64,000 nt of DNA from Acidipropionibacterium sp. (GTDB lineage: Bacteria; Actinomycetota; Actinomycetes; Propionibacteriales; Propionibacteriaceae), in NCBI GenBank assembly GCA_022647765.1, contig JALCLH010000001.1, forward strand, positions 397,152 through 461,151. The letters are read 5' to 3'. Positions 19,082 to 27,840 of this stretch are shown one piece after another. The position numbers were made by a program, and so were the translations under genes. The notes below the pieces were generated by a model. The model made no database searches. It was not told the origin of the DNA and saw only the letters and a program-made list of their open reading frames with translations. Positions within the stretch are counted from its first letter, which is position 1. Each line of letters starts with the position of its first letter.

Positions 19082-19291
19082 CTGCACTCACCTCCTGACG
19101 TCGTCCTTGTCGTCCCGGCATTACGCCGACCCCCACGAAGGTAACAGCTCGGACTCCAGATGTGGTCACGCCATTGAATCGGTGCTGTTCCTGCCGCCGG
19201 AAAAGTTCTGGAGGAACCTCCGTTGCCGGGCCTTCGCGGGCCGGAGCAGACTATCGCAGTGTTGTCCTCCAACGGTGAAGGGGTCCCGACA
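19082..19291. promoter_or_regulatory. Divergent control region of the polyol island
   Basis: 210 bases between the two outward-facing transcription units. It contains a short inverted repeat around GGAGGAACCTCC (about 19210-19221) and stretches less GC-rich than the genes. It must hold promoters for both srlR-gutM-srlAEB and srlD-aldolase and is the expected binding site of the PRD regulator; no unambiguous -35/-10 pair was recognised. Confidence 0.5.
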
Positions 19292-20436
19292 ATGACGGTT
19301 GGCCAGACATGCGGCGATGACGGGTGCGCGAGGTCGGCGGTGACCGCGCTGGCCCCGGTGCTGCGGGCGGCGCTGGCGCGGGACGGGGTGCTGCCGCTTG
19401 TCTCCGCCGCCTCCCCGGTCTCGGGTGAGGCCGGCTCCGAGGAGAGGGGCGGCGTCCTGGTCCTGCCGGAGGGTTGTTCCTCGTGCGCCGGAGCTGCGGA
19501 GACGACGGTTGCAGCGGTGCGGGAGTACCTGGCCTCTGCGGGCGCGCCACCGCGCCGGATCGTCCTTCCCGGCGTCTCCGAGATGACGGTGGAGTATCCG
19601 CGGGCGCCGGGCCGGATGGCCGGGAAGGTCGTCGTGGTCACCGGTGCCGCGCAGGGCTTCGGCTTCGGGAATCGCCGAGGGAATGGCGCGGCTCGGGGGC
19701 CCATGTCGCGGTGGCCGATATCAACGGTCCGGCGGCCGAAGAGGCGGCGTCGCGGATCTCCGCCCAGTGCCCGGACAGCCGCGTCGTTCCGGTGACCATG
19801 AATGTTGCCGATCTCGAGTCCACCCGGGGCGCGATCGAGTCGGTGGTGCGCACCTTCGGCGGGGTGGACGTCTATGTGAGCAATGCCGGGGTGGTGCGCG
19901 CGGCGGGGGTCGTGGAGCAGGAGCTGAGCGATTTCGACGCGGTGACCGCGGTGAACTACCGGGGCTACTTCATCGGCGTGAAAGCGGTGACGCCGGTGAT
20001 GGCGGCTCAGCACGCCGCCGATCCGGAGCTGTGGTTCGACATCGTCGAGGTCAACTCCAAGTCCGGTCTGACCGGATCCAAGCGCAACTTCGCCTATGCG
20101 GGCAGCAAGTTCGGCGGGATCGGGCTCACCCAGTCCTTCGCCCTGGAGCTGGTGGACCGCGGAATCAAGGTCAATGCGGTGTGTCCTGGGAATTTCCTGG
20201 ACGGTCCGCTGTGGCAGGATCCGGAGAACGGGCTGCTCGTGCAGTACCTGCGCGCCGGGAAGGTGCCCGGGGCGCGGACCGTCGAGGATGTGCTCGAGTC
20301 GTACCGGGCGAAGGTGCCGATCGGGCGGGGGTGCCGCCCCGAGGATGTGCTCCGGGCGATCTGCTACGCGGTGGAGCAGCAGTATGAGACCGGGCAGGCG
20401 ATTCCGGTCACCGGCGGCCAGACAATGCTCAATTAG
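19292..20436 (+). CDS. srlD: SrlD-like sorbitol-6-phosphate dehydrogenase (SDR) with N-terminal extension, two frameshifts
   Basis: About 381 residues after correction. The SDR domain begins MAGKVVVVTGAAQGFG at about residue 110, with NAG in VYVSNAGVV and the catalytic region EVNSKSGLTGSKRNFAYAGSKFG... matching SrlD of E. coli (NSKSGKVGSK, YSAAKFGGVGLTQS) and ending GQAIPVTGGQTML. It should oxidise a hexitol 6-phosphate to a ketose 6-phosphate with NAD. Extra bases lie at about 19670 (GGGAATC) and in the G run 19695-19699. A roughly 110-residue domain precedes the SDR part; it has a Cys pair (EGCSSCAG) and is absent from E. coli SrlD. ATG 19292 follows GAAGGGG. Its stop lies in a triple tandem repeat. 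Confidence 0.88.
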
Positions 20437-20479
20437 ATTTCAAGGCTCAATTAAATTCAAGGCTCAACTAGATCTCACG
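20427..20479 (+). repeat. Three tandem 17-18 bp repeats spanning the srlD stop
   Basis: Contiguous units at 20427-20444, 20445-20461 and 20462-20479 share the core GCTCAAYTARAT. The first unit holds the last codons and TAG stop of srlD. The repeats are AT-rich against the GC-rich background and fill the gap before the aldolase gene. Confidence 0.85.
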
Positions 20480-20497
20480 ATGAATGAGGAGAATTCC

Positions 20498-21167
20498 ATG
20501 GCAGATCCGATTCCAGTGCGGATATTCGCGGACAGCGCTGTCCGGGAGGAGGTGGAGCCGTGGCTGGCCACCGGGCTGGTGAGCGGCGTCACCACGAACC
20601 CCACTCTGCTCAAGCGGGCCGGGCTTTCGGTGACCGATATTCCCGAGGTGGCGAAATGGGCCGTCGGCGACGGCGAGCGCGAGGTCTGCTTCCAGCTCTG
20701 GGGAGATACCGAGGAGGAGCAGTACGCCAATGCCATGCGCCTTCACGAGCTCGCCCCGACTGCGCTCATCAAGATCCCGGTGACTCCGGCAGGGGGCGTC
20801 GGTGATCACCCGACTGCACCGGCAGGGGGTGCAGGTGCTTCTCACCGCCGTGTACGCCGCCAAGCAGGCCGCGATCGCATCCGCTCTCGGGGTCCGGTAC
20901 TTCGCCCCCTACTACAACCGCATGCTGGTTGCGGGCCTCGATGGAGCGGCCGAGATCGGCGCGATGGCCGCCGCCATACCGCAGGACGGCCGGGGTCCGT
21001 TGATTCTTGCGGCATCGGTCAAGAGCGGGCGCCAGGTGGTGGAGCTGCTCCAGGTCGGCGTGCGCGCCTTCACGCTTCCGCCGGCGGTGATCGCGGATCT
21101 CTTCAGCGATCCGCTCACCGATCACGCGATCACCGACTTCGAGAGCGACATGCGAGCCGTGCTTTAG
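20498..21167 (+). CDS. Fructose-6-phosphate aldolase / transaldolase-like enzyme, one frameshift
   Basis: About 222 residues, the size of the short FSA/TalC group. The start MADPIPVRIFADSA is followed by TTNPTLLKRAG and the Schiff-base lysine Lys92 in ALIKIPVTPAG; the C-terminal half has VLLTAVYAAKQA and LAASVKSGRQVVELL. It would cleave fructose 6-phosphate to dihydroxyacetone and glyceraldehyde 3-phosphate, or act on a related ketose phosphate. An extra G in the run 20792-20796 breaks the frame. ATG 20498 has a GAGGAGAA site. It follows srlD in the same transcription unit, supporting a role downstream of hexitol-phosphate oxidation. Confidence 0.88.
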
Positions 21168-21177
21168 GGTGTCCGCC

Positions 21178-22067
21178 ATGGACTCCGGCCTGCTGATCGT
21201 CGACAAGCCCTCGGGATGGACCTCTCATCAGGTGGTGGGACGGGTCGTCGGCTGATGGGCACCCGCAAGGTGGGCCATGCCGGCACCCTCGACCCGATGG
21301 CCACCGGGGTCCTGGTGGTGGGAGTCGGCCGGGCGACCAGGCTGCTGGGCCACCTGGCCCTCCACGACAAGGACTACACCGCCACCATCCGGCTCGGCGT
21401 CAGCACCGTCACCGATGACGCCGAGGGGAGCGTCGTCTCGACCGTGGACGCCGCCGCGCTCACCGACGAGCAGATCGAGACGGCGATGGCCGGGTTGCGC
21501 GGCGAGATCATGCAGGTGCCCACCGCGGTGAGCGCTATCAAGGTCAACGGCCGGCGGTCCTACGCCCGGGTGCGCGCCGGAGAGCAGGTCGAGCTGGCGG
21601 CCCGTCCGGTCACCGTCTCCCGGTTCGACGCCGTGGCCGTGCGCCGGGCCGCGGGGGAGTCCGGCACCCTGGTCGACCTGGACGTCGAGGTCACCTGTTC
21701 CACCGGCACCTATGTTCGCGCCCTGGCACGGGATCTGGGCGCCGCGCTGGGGGTGGGCGGCCATCTCACCGCGCTGAGACGCACCCGGATCGGCCCCTAC
21801 CGGCTGCCCGCCGAGCCGGTCGACCTGTCGGAGGAGGCGCCGCGCCCGGAGCTGATGAGCATGGCGGACGCCGCTCGGCTCAGCTTCCCGGTGGTCGAGC
21901 TGGACGCCGCCCAGGAGGCGGATCTGCGGGTCGGTCGCAGGCTGGAGCTGGTGGTGCCGGCGGATCCGACGGCGATGATCTCCGGCGCGTCGGGGGAGCT
22001 GCTGGCTCTCTACCGACCCGACGCCGAGCGTCCCGGATGGTCGCGCGCGGTCGCGGTGCTGGTTTGA
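21178..22067 (+). CDS. truB: tRNA pseudouridine-55 synthase, one base missing
   Basis: About 296 residues after correction. The start MDSGLLIVDKPSGWTSHQVV and the catalytic motif GHAGTLDPMATGVL (Asp39) are diagnostic for TruB, which makes pseudouridine 55 in tRNA. A base is missing near 21245 (GGGTCGTCGG; expected VGRVRRLMG), which otherwise creates a TGA 26 codons in. Unlike nearly all other indels here, this one is a deletion. The C-terminal extension (about 215-296) is the actinobacterial TruB type. It lies 10 bases after the aldolase gene, and normally follows rbfA directly. Confidence 0.93.
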
Positions 22068-22086
22068 TTCGAGGCCGTCGCCTTGG
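22065..22086 (+). repeat. 22-bp direct repeat, left copy, starting on the truB stop codon
   Basis: Begins TGATTCGAGGCC with the truB TGA stop, and recurs at 22952-22973 just before ribF (19 of 22 bases identical). The pair brackets the HepT/MntA module, marking it as an insertion between the normally adjacent truB and ribF. Confidence 0.8.
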
Positions 22087-22094
22087 CCGACATG

Positions 22095-22433
22095 TCACGA
22101 GTCCTTGGTGGACTCGTGCTCCAGTGCGTTCTCTATTCGCGCCATCAGGTTCGGAATGTCGATCATGAGCGTCTGCCGGATAATTGAGGAGTCCACGAGT
22201 AAGTACCCGTGCGCGATCCTGTTACGCATTCCCCACATGAGAGGCCAGTCGTCGCCGAAGATCATGTCTCGCACAGACGGGTCGAGGGTCGCAAGTGCCT
22301 CGATTCCAGCCGACAGCCTCATACAGACAGCATCGATCACCAACTGATCATTGAGATTTCGTTGCGCATAGGTCATCATCAACCGGAAATGGGTGAGCGC
22401 GTCGCGCAGCGTCTCGACGGAGGTACGACTCAT
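22095..22433 (-). CDS. hepT: HepT-family ribonuclease toxin
   Basis: 112 residues with the HEPN RX4HXY motif at Arg70, His75 and Tyr77 (RNRIAHGY). HepT proteins are tRNA- or mRNA-directed RNases of HepT/MntA (type VII) toxin-antitoxin systems. The ATG overlaps the upstream antitoxin stop by 4 bases, so the antitoxin is made first from the same mRNA. Base composition is visibly less GC-rich than the flanking truB and ribF, and direct repeats bracket the pair, consistent with acquisition. Confidence 0.9.
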   Translation of the reverse strand: MSRTSVETLRDALTHFRLMMTYAQRNLNDQLVIDAVCMRLSAGIEALATLDPSVRDMIFGDDWPLMWGMRNRIAHGYLLVDSSIIRQTLMIDIPNLMARIENALEHESTKDS

Positions 22434-22900
22434 AGCGGTACGGCCTCTGCGAGGATCCGCTCCCGGAGATCTGGACGCAGTGCCGAGTCGGGGACGAGAT
22501 CGACCTCGGACCCCAGGATCTCCGCGACCCGATTCTCGAGGACTGAAAGCTGCATCAGGCTGAGGGCCGGCCCCATCGTGAACAGGAGGTCGACGTCGGA
22601 GTTCGAGTTCTCCCGGCCGGTGGCCAACGATCCGAAGACACGGACGTCGCTTCCGCCGGCTTCGGCGACGGCGTCCCGAATCTCGCGGGCATGCCGGCGC
22701 AGTCTTCTTGCCAGCGGCGATGAGCCATGGAAATGGAGGAGCCGCGAGACTTCGGGCTGGCTCCGGCCGATCTCTCGCGCGATCTGGGATTGTGACATGC
22801 CGTCGAGGGACGCACGTCGTACCGCGCGTTCCAGCTCCGAGCGGGCATCTGCGACTGCCTTGTCGGTGCGCCGGGCGACTTCGGGCAGGCTTGTAGACAT
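22430..22900 (-). CDS. mntA: MntA-like nucleotidyltransferase antitoxin with N-terminal helix-turn-helix
   Basis: 156 residues. A DNA-binding helix-turn-helix (about 33-57, SQSQIAREIGRSQPEVSRLL) is fused to a minimal nucleotidyltransferase domain with the GSX10DXD signature at Gly90-Ser91, Asp102 and Asp104. MntA enzymes neutralise HepT by AMPylating its Tyr. The extra helix-turn-helix suggests that this antitoxin also represses its own promoter, where a perfect palindrome overlaps the -10 element. The mRNA is probably leaderless. Confidence 0.88.
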   Translation of the reverse strand: MSTSLPEVARRTDKAVADARSELERAVRRASLDGMSQSQIAREIGRSQPEVSRLLHFHGSSPLARRLRRHAREIRDAVAEAGGSDVRVFGSLATGRENSNSDVDLLFTMGPALSLMQLSVLENRVAEILGSEVDLVPDSALRPDLRERILAEAVPL

Positions 22901-22923
22901 GACCGTATTATAGCAAGTGCTAT
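22901..22923 (-). promoter_or_regulatory. mntA-hepT promoter with palindromic operator, probably leaderless
   Basis: On the minus strand, TGCTATAAT is an extended -10 (TATAAT at 22912-22907) whose expected start site falls on the mntA ATG at 22900. The perfect palindrome ATAGCA-AG-TGCTAT (22910-22923) overlaps it, a natural operator for the helix-turn-helix antitoxin. Confidence 0.7.
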
Positions 22924-22951
22924 GGAGGGATCGGAGGACTTGAGGTCCTGC

Positions 22952-22973
22952 TGATTCGAGGCCTCGGCCTTGG
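22952..22973 (+). repeat. 22-bp direct repeat, right copy, upstream of ribF
   Basis: Counterpart of the repeat at 22065-22086. Three central bases differ (GTC versus TCG). It lies between the mntA promoter and the ribF start. Confidence 0.8.
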
Positions 22974-22991
22974 CGTGCCTACAATCCCCAC

Positions 22992-23927
22992 GTGTCACCG
23001 ATGCCAAGCCCTACCCAGTCGACGGTCGTCATCGGCAACTTCGACGGCGTCCACCGCGGCCATCGAGCCGTGCTGGAGAAGGCGAGGGCGCTGGACCCCG
23101 AGCTGCCCCTGGTGGTGGTGACCTTCTGGCCGCACCCGGTCTCTGTCCTTACCCCGGGCCGTGAACCTCTCCTGCTCTGTTCTCTGGAACGGCGCATCGA
23201 ACTGCTTGAGCAGGCGGGTGCCAGCCAGGTGAGGGTGGTGCGGTTCACCCGGGAGCTCGCCGGGTGGAGCCCCGAGGCATTCGTGTCGAGGGTGCTCAAT
23301 CCGCTCAACCCGCGTCATGTCGTGGTGGGGCGCAACTTCCGGTTCGGTCATCGGGCCGCCGGCACTCCCGCGAGCCTTGCCGAGATCGGCGCGGGGCGGT
23401 TCGACGTCAGTTCCCTGGACCTGGTCCATGTCGCCGGCAGCTCCACCTCCTCGACGCTGATCCGCGCCGCAGTGGCCGAGGGCAAGATGCGCGCTGCGGC
23501 CCGGCATCTGGGACGCAACTTCGAGGTGCAGGGCGTGGTCGTGATGGGCGACCAGCGCGGCCGTGAACTCGGCTTCCCGACAGCCAACCTGGTGCTTCCC
23601 GCCAACTATGCGGTGCCCGCCGACGGGGTCTACGCCGGATGGCTGATCCCGGGTGGCGGCCCCGAGGCGGGCAGGCGGCTGCCCGCGGCGATCTCGGTGG
23701 GCAGCAACCCGACATTCGACGGCGTCGAGCGCCGTGTGGAGACCTACGTCCTGGACCGCACCGACCTGGACCTCTACGGCGTCGACATCACCGTCGAGTT
23801 CGTCGACCGGCTGCGCGGGCAGGTGAAGTACACCGGCGTCGAACCGCTCATCGCGCAGATGAACCATGATGTCGAGGCCACCCGCACTGTGCTGGATCCC
23901 GGGCAGTCAGAGCTGAATCCCGAATAG
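22992..23927 (+). CDS. ribF: Bifunctional riboflavin kinase / FAD synthetase
   Basis: 311 residues. The N-terminal FMN adenylyltransferase domain has [13 protein letters not shown] (HxGH type) near residue 12; the C-terminal riboflavin kinase domain starts around residue 180 with [11 protein letters not shown] and ends in a conserved VEPLIAQM-like helix. It makes FMN and FAD. A TACAAT at 22980-22985 lies 6 bases before the GTG 22992, so the transcript may be leaderless; ATG 23001 is an alternative start. No FMN riboswitch is visible upstream. Confidence 0.95.
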   Translation: MSPMPSPTQSTVVIGNFDGVHRGHRAVLEKARALDPELPLVVVTFWPHPVSVLTPGREPLLLCSLERRIELLEQAGASQVRVVRFTRELAGWSPEAFVSRVLNPLNPRHVVVGRNFRFGHRAAGTPASLAEIGAGRFDVSSLDLVHVAGSSTSSTLIRAAVAEGKMRAAARHLGRNFEVQGVVVMGDQRGRELGFPTANLVLPANYAVPADGVYAGWLIPGGGPEAGRRLPAAISVGSNPTFDGVERRVETYVLDRTDLDLYGVDITVEFVDRLRGQVKYTGVEPLIAQMNHDVEATRTVLDPGQSELNPE

Positions 23928-24064
23928 GGGGGACGCCGGTTCGTCATCTTCTCCGGGTTCCTGATATCCTGTGCCAGTTGCCGTCAGATCGGCCGCGGCC
24001 GTGTAAGAGCTCCCAGCCAGAAGGGCATCGGGGGCGCCGCGCAACGGACAGGGAGGAGCACCAC

Positions 24065-24328
24065 ATGGATGCTGCTGAGAAGAAGAAGATCGTCGAAGAG
24101 TACGCGACCCATCCTGGTGACACCGGTTCTCCCGATGTCCAGGTTGCGCTGCTGAGCCGCCGGATCTCCGACCTCACCGAGCACCTCAAGGTTCACAAGG
24201 GGGATCACCACTCCCGCCGTGGCCTGATGCTCATGGTCGGCCAGCGCCGCCGTCTGCTCAACTATGTCGCCAAGAGCGACATCGAGCACTACCGCGAGCT
24301 GATCTCGCGTCTCGGCCTGCGCCGGTGA
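24065..24328 (+). CDS. rpsO: 30S ribosomal protein uS15
   Basis: 87 residues with the uS15 signature [16 protein letters not shown] and [18 protein letters not shown], binding the 16S rRNA central domain. ATG 24065 has a GGAGGA site. The upstream gap of about 137 bases carries a candidate promoter (TGATATCCT near 23962). It is followed by a strong terminator hairpin. Confidence 0.98.
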   Translation: MDAAEKKKIVEEYATHPGDTGSPDVQVALLSRRISDLTEHLKVHKGDHHSRRGLMLMVGQRRRLLNYVAKSDIEHYRELISRLGLRR

Positions 24329-24353
24329 CGTCGTAACTCCAAGACCTGAGTCC

Positions 24354-24385
24354 ATCGGGGCCGCCCCATTCGGGGCGGCCCCGAT
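24354..24385 (+). terminator. Terminator after rpsO
   Basis: Perfect 14-bp stem ATCGGGGCCGCCCC / GGGGCGGCCCCGAT with an ATTC loop. No U tract follows, as is common in high-GC genomes. Confidence 0.85.
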
Positions 24386-24416
24386 GTCGTATCCCAACCC
24401 AGAAGGAGAGGCAACA

Positions 24417-24803
24417 ATGATTGTTGAAATCACCGCGGAGAACATCGCGCCATCCGACTATCCGCTGTCCCATGCCGTGCGCGCCGGAGACTTCGTCTAC
24501 GTCGCCGGTCAGATCGCCGTCCGCCCTGACGGCACCCTGGTGACCGGTGATTTCGCGGCAGAGACCCGCGCCGTCCTCGACAACATTCGTTCCGCGGTCG
24601 AGGCTGCAGGGGGCACTCTCGGTGACGTTGTCAAGACCACGGTCTTCCTGATGAATGCTACGCTGTTCGAGCCGATGAATGCGGTGTACCGGGAGTACTT
24701 CGAGAAGCCGTACCCGGTGCGTTCGACCATCGTCGCCCCGCTGTCGAATCCGGATCTGCGCATCGAGATCGAGGCCGTCGCCTACCTCCCACTGGGTCAT
24801 TGA
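24417..24803 (+). CDS. RidA-family enamine/imine deaminase
   Basis: 128 residues of the YjgF/YER057c/UK114 family: HAVRAGDFVYVAGQIAV, TKTTVFLM-like strand (VVKTTVFLMN) and the C-terminal RIEIEAVAYLP. The substrate-binding arginine of RidA proper is present in VRSTIVAPL. Such proteins hydrolyse reactive enamines from PLP enzymes, though many paralogues have other roles. ATG 24417 is preceded by AGAAGGAGAG. It stands alone between the rpsO terminator and a convergent gene. Confidence 0.9.
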   Translation: MIVEITAENIAPSDYPLSHAVRAGDFVYVAGQIAVRPDGTLVTGDFAAETRAVLDNIRSAVEAAGGTLGDVVKTTVFLMNATLFEPMNAVYREYFEKPYPVRSTIVAPLSNPDLRIEIEAVAYLPLGH

Positions 24804-24872
24804 CGGTGCAACAATCTTCAGGGGCGTGATGCTGTGGCGAGGAGGCCCGTTGAGGTCCTCTGGCGGAGTCGT

Positions 24873-25253
24873 TTATGAGTTCAAGATCCGCTTGTATGAC
24901 ACATACAGTCGTCCTCTGTGGTTCTCGTCGAGGTCGACGCACACCCGTCGAAGGTCGAGCGCGCTGACGACTGAGCATGTGTGATCCGCCTTCATCAGTT
25001 CTGCTACGGCGTCAGGAGTGCTTCGCTCCTCATCAATGGCGACATCGAGCCAGCATCCGCCTGATGCGCACATTGTCCCGCTGCGATCGATCACCAGACC
25101 GTCAGGAAGACGAGCCTGTGTGATGGATGGGACAGATACCCCGTCATCGATTTCAAGGCCCAGAACCGGTGCCGCGTAGAAGACACCGACAGAGGCGACA
25201 ACGACGGCCAAGATGATGAGCCATCGCCGTCGGGGTGAAGTCTTCCTCTCCAT
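24873..25253 (-). CDS. Small membrane-anchored protein of unknown function
   Basis: 126 residues from ATG 25253. After a basic start (MERKTSPRRRW) comes one membrane segment (about 12-34, LIILAVVVASVGVFYAAPVL), then an extracytoplasmic domain with two Cys pairs suited to disulfides (SGTMCASGGCWLD and HTCSV...RRVCVDLDE). I do not recognise a family. Upstream in-frame codons extend to 25394 without a convincing start. Base composition is less GC-rich than the neighbours, and it lies between the normally close rpsO and pnp, so it may be acquired. Confidence 0.6.
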   Translation of the reverse strand: MERKTSPRRRWLIILAVVVASVGVFYAAPVLGLEIDDGVSVPSITQARLPDGLVIDRSGTMCASGGCWLDVAIDEERSTPDAVAELMKADHTCSVVSALDLRRVCVDLDENHRGRLYVSYKRILNS

Positions 25254-25559
25254 GCGTTCAAGTATCCGCCTCTGACTCGTTCCGCCGACTGCCTCGACCT
25301 TCCGCGGTGCGAGCCGGTCACCGCCCTCCCACAGCGAGATTTCGGGGAAACGAGGGGTCCTGGCGTAGGATGAGCAGGCAACTATTGCGAACATCTAGAT
25401 GAAGTGGACCGCCGCTCGGTCCGGAGTGCACGTCTCGGTCCTCGGTAGTGGCTGGCGGGTGAGAGTTCCCCCGATGGCTTCGATCGAAGACCGGCGCGAG
25501 TGCCGGAGGGCAGAACTGTGCCCGTGGGGACGGCGGCCCCACATGAAAGGAATCCCCAT
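25254..25559 (+). promoter_or_regulatory. Upstream and leader region of pnp
   Basis: About 306 bases without a supported gene. The part from about 25360 is likely pnp promoter and 5' leader. A hairpin GTGGGG-(7)-CCCCAC (25524-25542) sits just before the GAAAGGA ribosome-binding site. PNPase mRNA leaders are autoregulated through hairpins in enterobacteria; a similar control here is only inference. Confidence 0.4.
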
Positions 25560-27761
25560 ATGGAGGGACCCGGTCTCGAATTCACCGAGGCAGTTATCGA
25601 CAACGGATCGTTCGGCAAGCATGTCGTCCGGTTCGAGGCGGGCCTGCTGGCCCAGCAGGCGGACGGCTCGTCGGCCGTCTACCTGGACGGCGACACCATG
25701 CTGCTGTCCACCACCACCGCCGCCAAGACCCCCCGCGACTCCATCGACTTCTTCCCGCTGACGGTCGATGTCGAAGAGCGCATGTACGCCGCCGGGCGGA
25801 TCCCCGGCTCATTCTTCCGCCGCGAGGGCCGCCCCTCGGAGAACGCCATCCTGGCCTGTCGGCTGATCGACCGTCCGCTGCGTCCGACCTTCGTCAAGGG
25901 TCTGCGCAACGAGGTCCAGGTGGTCGTCACCGTGCTGGCCCTCAACCCGGCCGTCTACTACGACGTCGTCGCCATCAACGCGGCCTCGATGTCCACCCAG
26001 CTCGCCGGGCTGCCCTTCTCCGGGCCCATCGGCGGCGTCCGGATGGCCCTCATCGACGACCAGTGGGTGTGCTTCCCCGACGTCGAGCAGCGCAAGGAGT
26101 CCACCTTCGACATGGTGGTCGCCGGCCGCGTGCTGGCCGACGGCGATGTCGCCATCATGATGGTGGAGGCCGAGTCGACCCCCGCCACCTGGAACCTGGT
26201 CCGCTCCGGGCGCACCGCTCCCACCGAGGAGGTCGTGGCCACCGGGCTGGAGGCCGCCAAGCCCTTCATCAAGGTGCTGTGCGACGCCCAGGTGGCGCTG
26301 GCCGCCAAGCTGCCCAAGGAGACCTACGACTTCCCGGTCTTCAAGGACTACGAGCAGGACCTGTACGACGCCGTCGAGGCCAAGGGCCACGACGAGCTGT
26401 CGAAGATCGAGCAGATCGCCGCGAAGCTGGAGCGTCAGGACGCCGAGTCCGAGCTCAAGTCCCGCATCAAGGCCGAACTCGCTGAGCAGTTCCCGGGCCG
26501 CGAGGCCGAGGTCTCCGGCGCCTTCAAGGCCATGATGAAGAAGATCGTGCGCAAGCGCGTCCTCGACCAGGGCGTCCGCATCGACGGCCGCGGCCCGCGC
26601 GACATCCGCACCCTGTCGGCCGAGGTCGGCATCATCCCGCGGGTGCACGGCTCGGCCCTGTTCCAGCGCGGTGAGACCCAGATCCTGGGCGTCACCACCC
26701 TCAACATGCTCGACATGGAGCAGAAGCTGGACACCTTGTCACCCGACAAGACCCGGCGCTACATGCACAACTACAACATGCCGCCCTACTCCACCGGCGA
26801 GACCGGCCGGGTGGGCTCCCCGAAGCGCCGCGAGGTCGGCCACGGCAATCTTGCCGAGCGCGCCCTCATCCCGGTGCTGCCCGACCGCGACGAGTTCCCC
26901 TACGCGATCCGCGAGGTCTCTGAGGCGATCGGCTCCAACGGCTCCACCTCGATGGGCTCGGTCTGCGCCTCGACGCTGGCCATGCTCAACGCCGGCGTGC
27001 CGCTGCGCGCCTCGGTGGCCGGGATCGCGATGGGCCTGATGAGCGAGCCCAATGAGGACGGCTCCACCAAGTACCTGGCGCTGACCGACATCCTGGGAGC
27101 CGAGGACGCCCTCGGCGACATGGACTTCAAGGTCGCCGGCACCGACGAGTTCGTCACCGCCCTGCAGCTCGACACCAAGCTCGACGGCATTCCCGCCGAC
27201 GTGCTGGCCGCCGCGCTGACCCAGGCCAAGGAGGCTCGCACCGCGATCCTCGAGGTGATGAACGACGCCATCGACGAGCCCGACGAGATGGCTCCGACCG
27301 CACCGCGGATCCTCACCGTGCACATCCCGGTCGACAAGATCGGCGAGGTCATCGGGCCCAAGGGCAAGATGATCAACCAGATGCAGGAGGACACCGGGGC
27401 CAACATCTCGGTGCAGGACGACGGCACGATCTTCATCGGCGCCTCTGACGGCGCATCGGCCGAGGCCGCCCGCGACCTGGTCAACGCCATCGCCAACCCG
27501 CAGATGCCCGAGGTGGGGGAGCGCTACCTGGGCACCGTCGTCAAGACGACGAGCTTCGGAGCCTTCGTCTCCCTGCTGCCCGGCAAGGACGGCCTGCTGC
27601 ACATCTCCAAGATGCGCGACCTCAACGACGGCAAGCGCGTCGAGTCCGTCGAGGACGTGCTGAGCGTCGGCCAGTCCATCCAGGTGGAGATCGCCGAGGT
27701 CGACGACCGCGGCAAGCTCTCCCTGGTCCTGGCCTCCGACGACACGGACGACGAGGACTGA
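25560..27761 (+). CDS. pnp: Polyribonucleotide nucleotidyltransferase (PNPase)
   Basis: 733 residues. Two RNase PH-like domains (about 10-145 and 345-555) flank an alpha-helical domain. A KH domain near 585 has [17 protein letters not shown] and an S1 domain near 655 has [15 protein letters not shown]. PNPase degrades RNA 3' to 5' by phosphorolysis and is part of RNA-decay assemblies. ATG 25560 follows AAAGGA. A long stem terminator lies 15 bases after the stop. Confidence 0.98.
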   Translation: MEGPGLEFTEAVIDNGSFGKHVVRFEAGLLAQQADGSSAVYLDGDTMLLSTTTAAKTPRDSIDFFPLTVDVEERMYAAGRIPGSFFRREGRPSENAILACRLIDRPLRPTFVKGLRNEVQVVVTVLALNPAVYYDVVAINAASMSTQLAGLPFSGPIGGVRMALIDDQWVCFPDVEQRKESTFDMVVAGRVLADGDVAIMMVEAESTPATWNLVRSGRTAPTEEVVATGLEAAKPFIKVLCDAQVALAAKLPKETYDFPVFKDYEQDLYDAVEAKGHDELSKIEQIAAKLERQDAESELKSRIKAELAEQFPGREAEVSGAFKAMMKKIVRKRVLDQGVRIDGRGPRDIRTLSAEVGIIPRVHGSALFQRGETQILGVTTLNMLDMEQKLDTLSPDKTRRYMHNYNMPPYSTGETGRVGSPKRREVGHGNLAERALIPVLPDRDEFPYAIREVSEAIGSNGSTSMGSVCASTLAMLNAGVPLRASVAGIAMGLMSEPNEDGSTKYLALTDILGAEDALGDMDFKVAGTDEFVTALQLDTKLDGIPADVLAAALTQAKEARTAILEVMNDAIDEPDEMAPTAPRILTVHIPVDKIGEVIGPKGKMINQMQEDTGANISVQDDGTIFIGASDGASAEAARDLVNAIANPQMPEVGERYLGTVVKTTSFGAFVSLLPGKDGLLHISKMRDLNDGKRVESVEDVLSVGQSIQVEIAEVDDRGKLSLVLASDDTDDED

Positions 27762-27775
27762 TCAAGAACTGATCA

Positions 27776-27821
27776 ACAGGGCCCCCGGGCCGGGACTCAT
27801 CTCCCGGTCCGGGGGCCCTGT
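27776..27821. terminator. Bidirectional terminator after pnp
   Basis: A 20-bp stem (27776-27795 with 27802-27821, one G-U pair) lies between the convergent pnp and membrane-protein genes and can act on both. Confidence 0.85.
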
Positions 27822-27840
27822 GTGTCCTCGGAGTTCTCTC

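Noticed and set aside
20427-20479. Possible CRISPR array from three short repeats
   Set aside because: Repeats are contiguous with no spacers and are only 17-18 bases; no cas genes are nearby.
22904-22991. FMN riboswitch upstream of ribF
   Set aside because: The gap is short, taken up by the mntA promoter and a direct repeat, and none of the conserved FMN-aptamer segments is visible.
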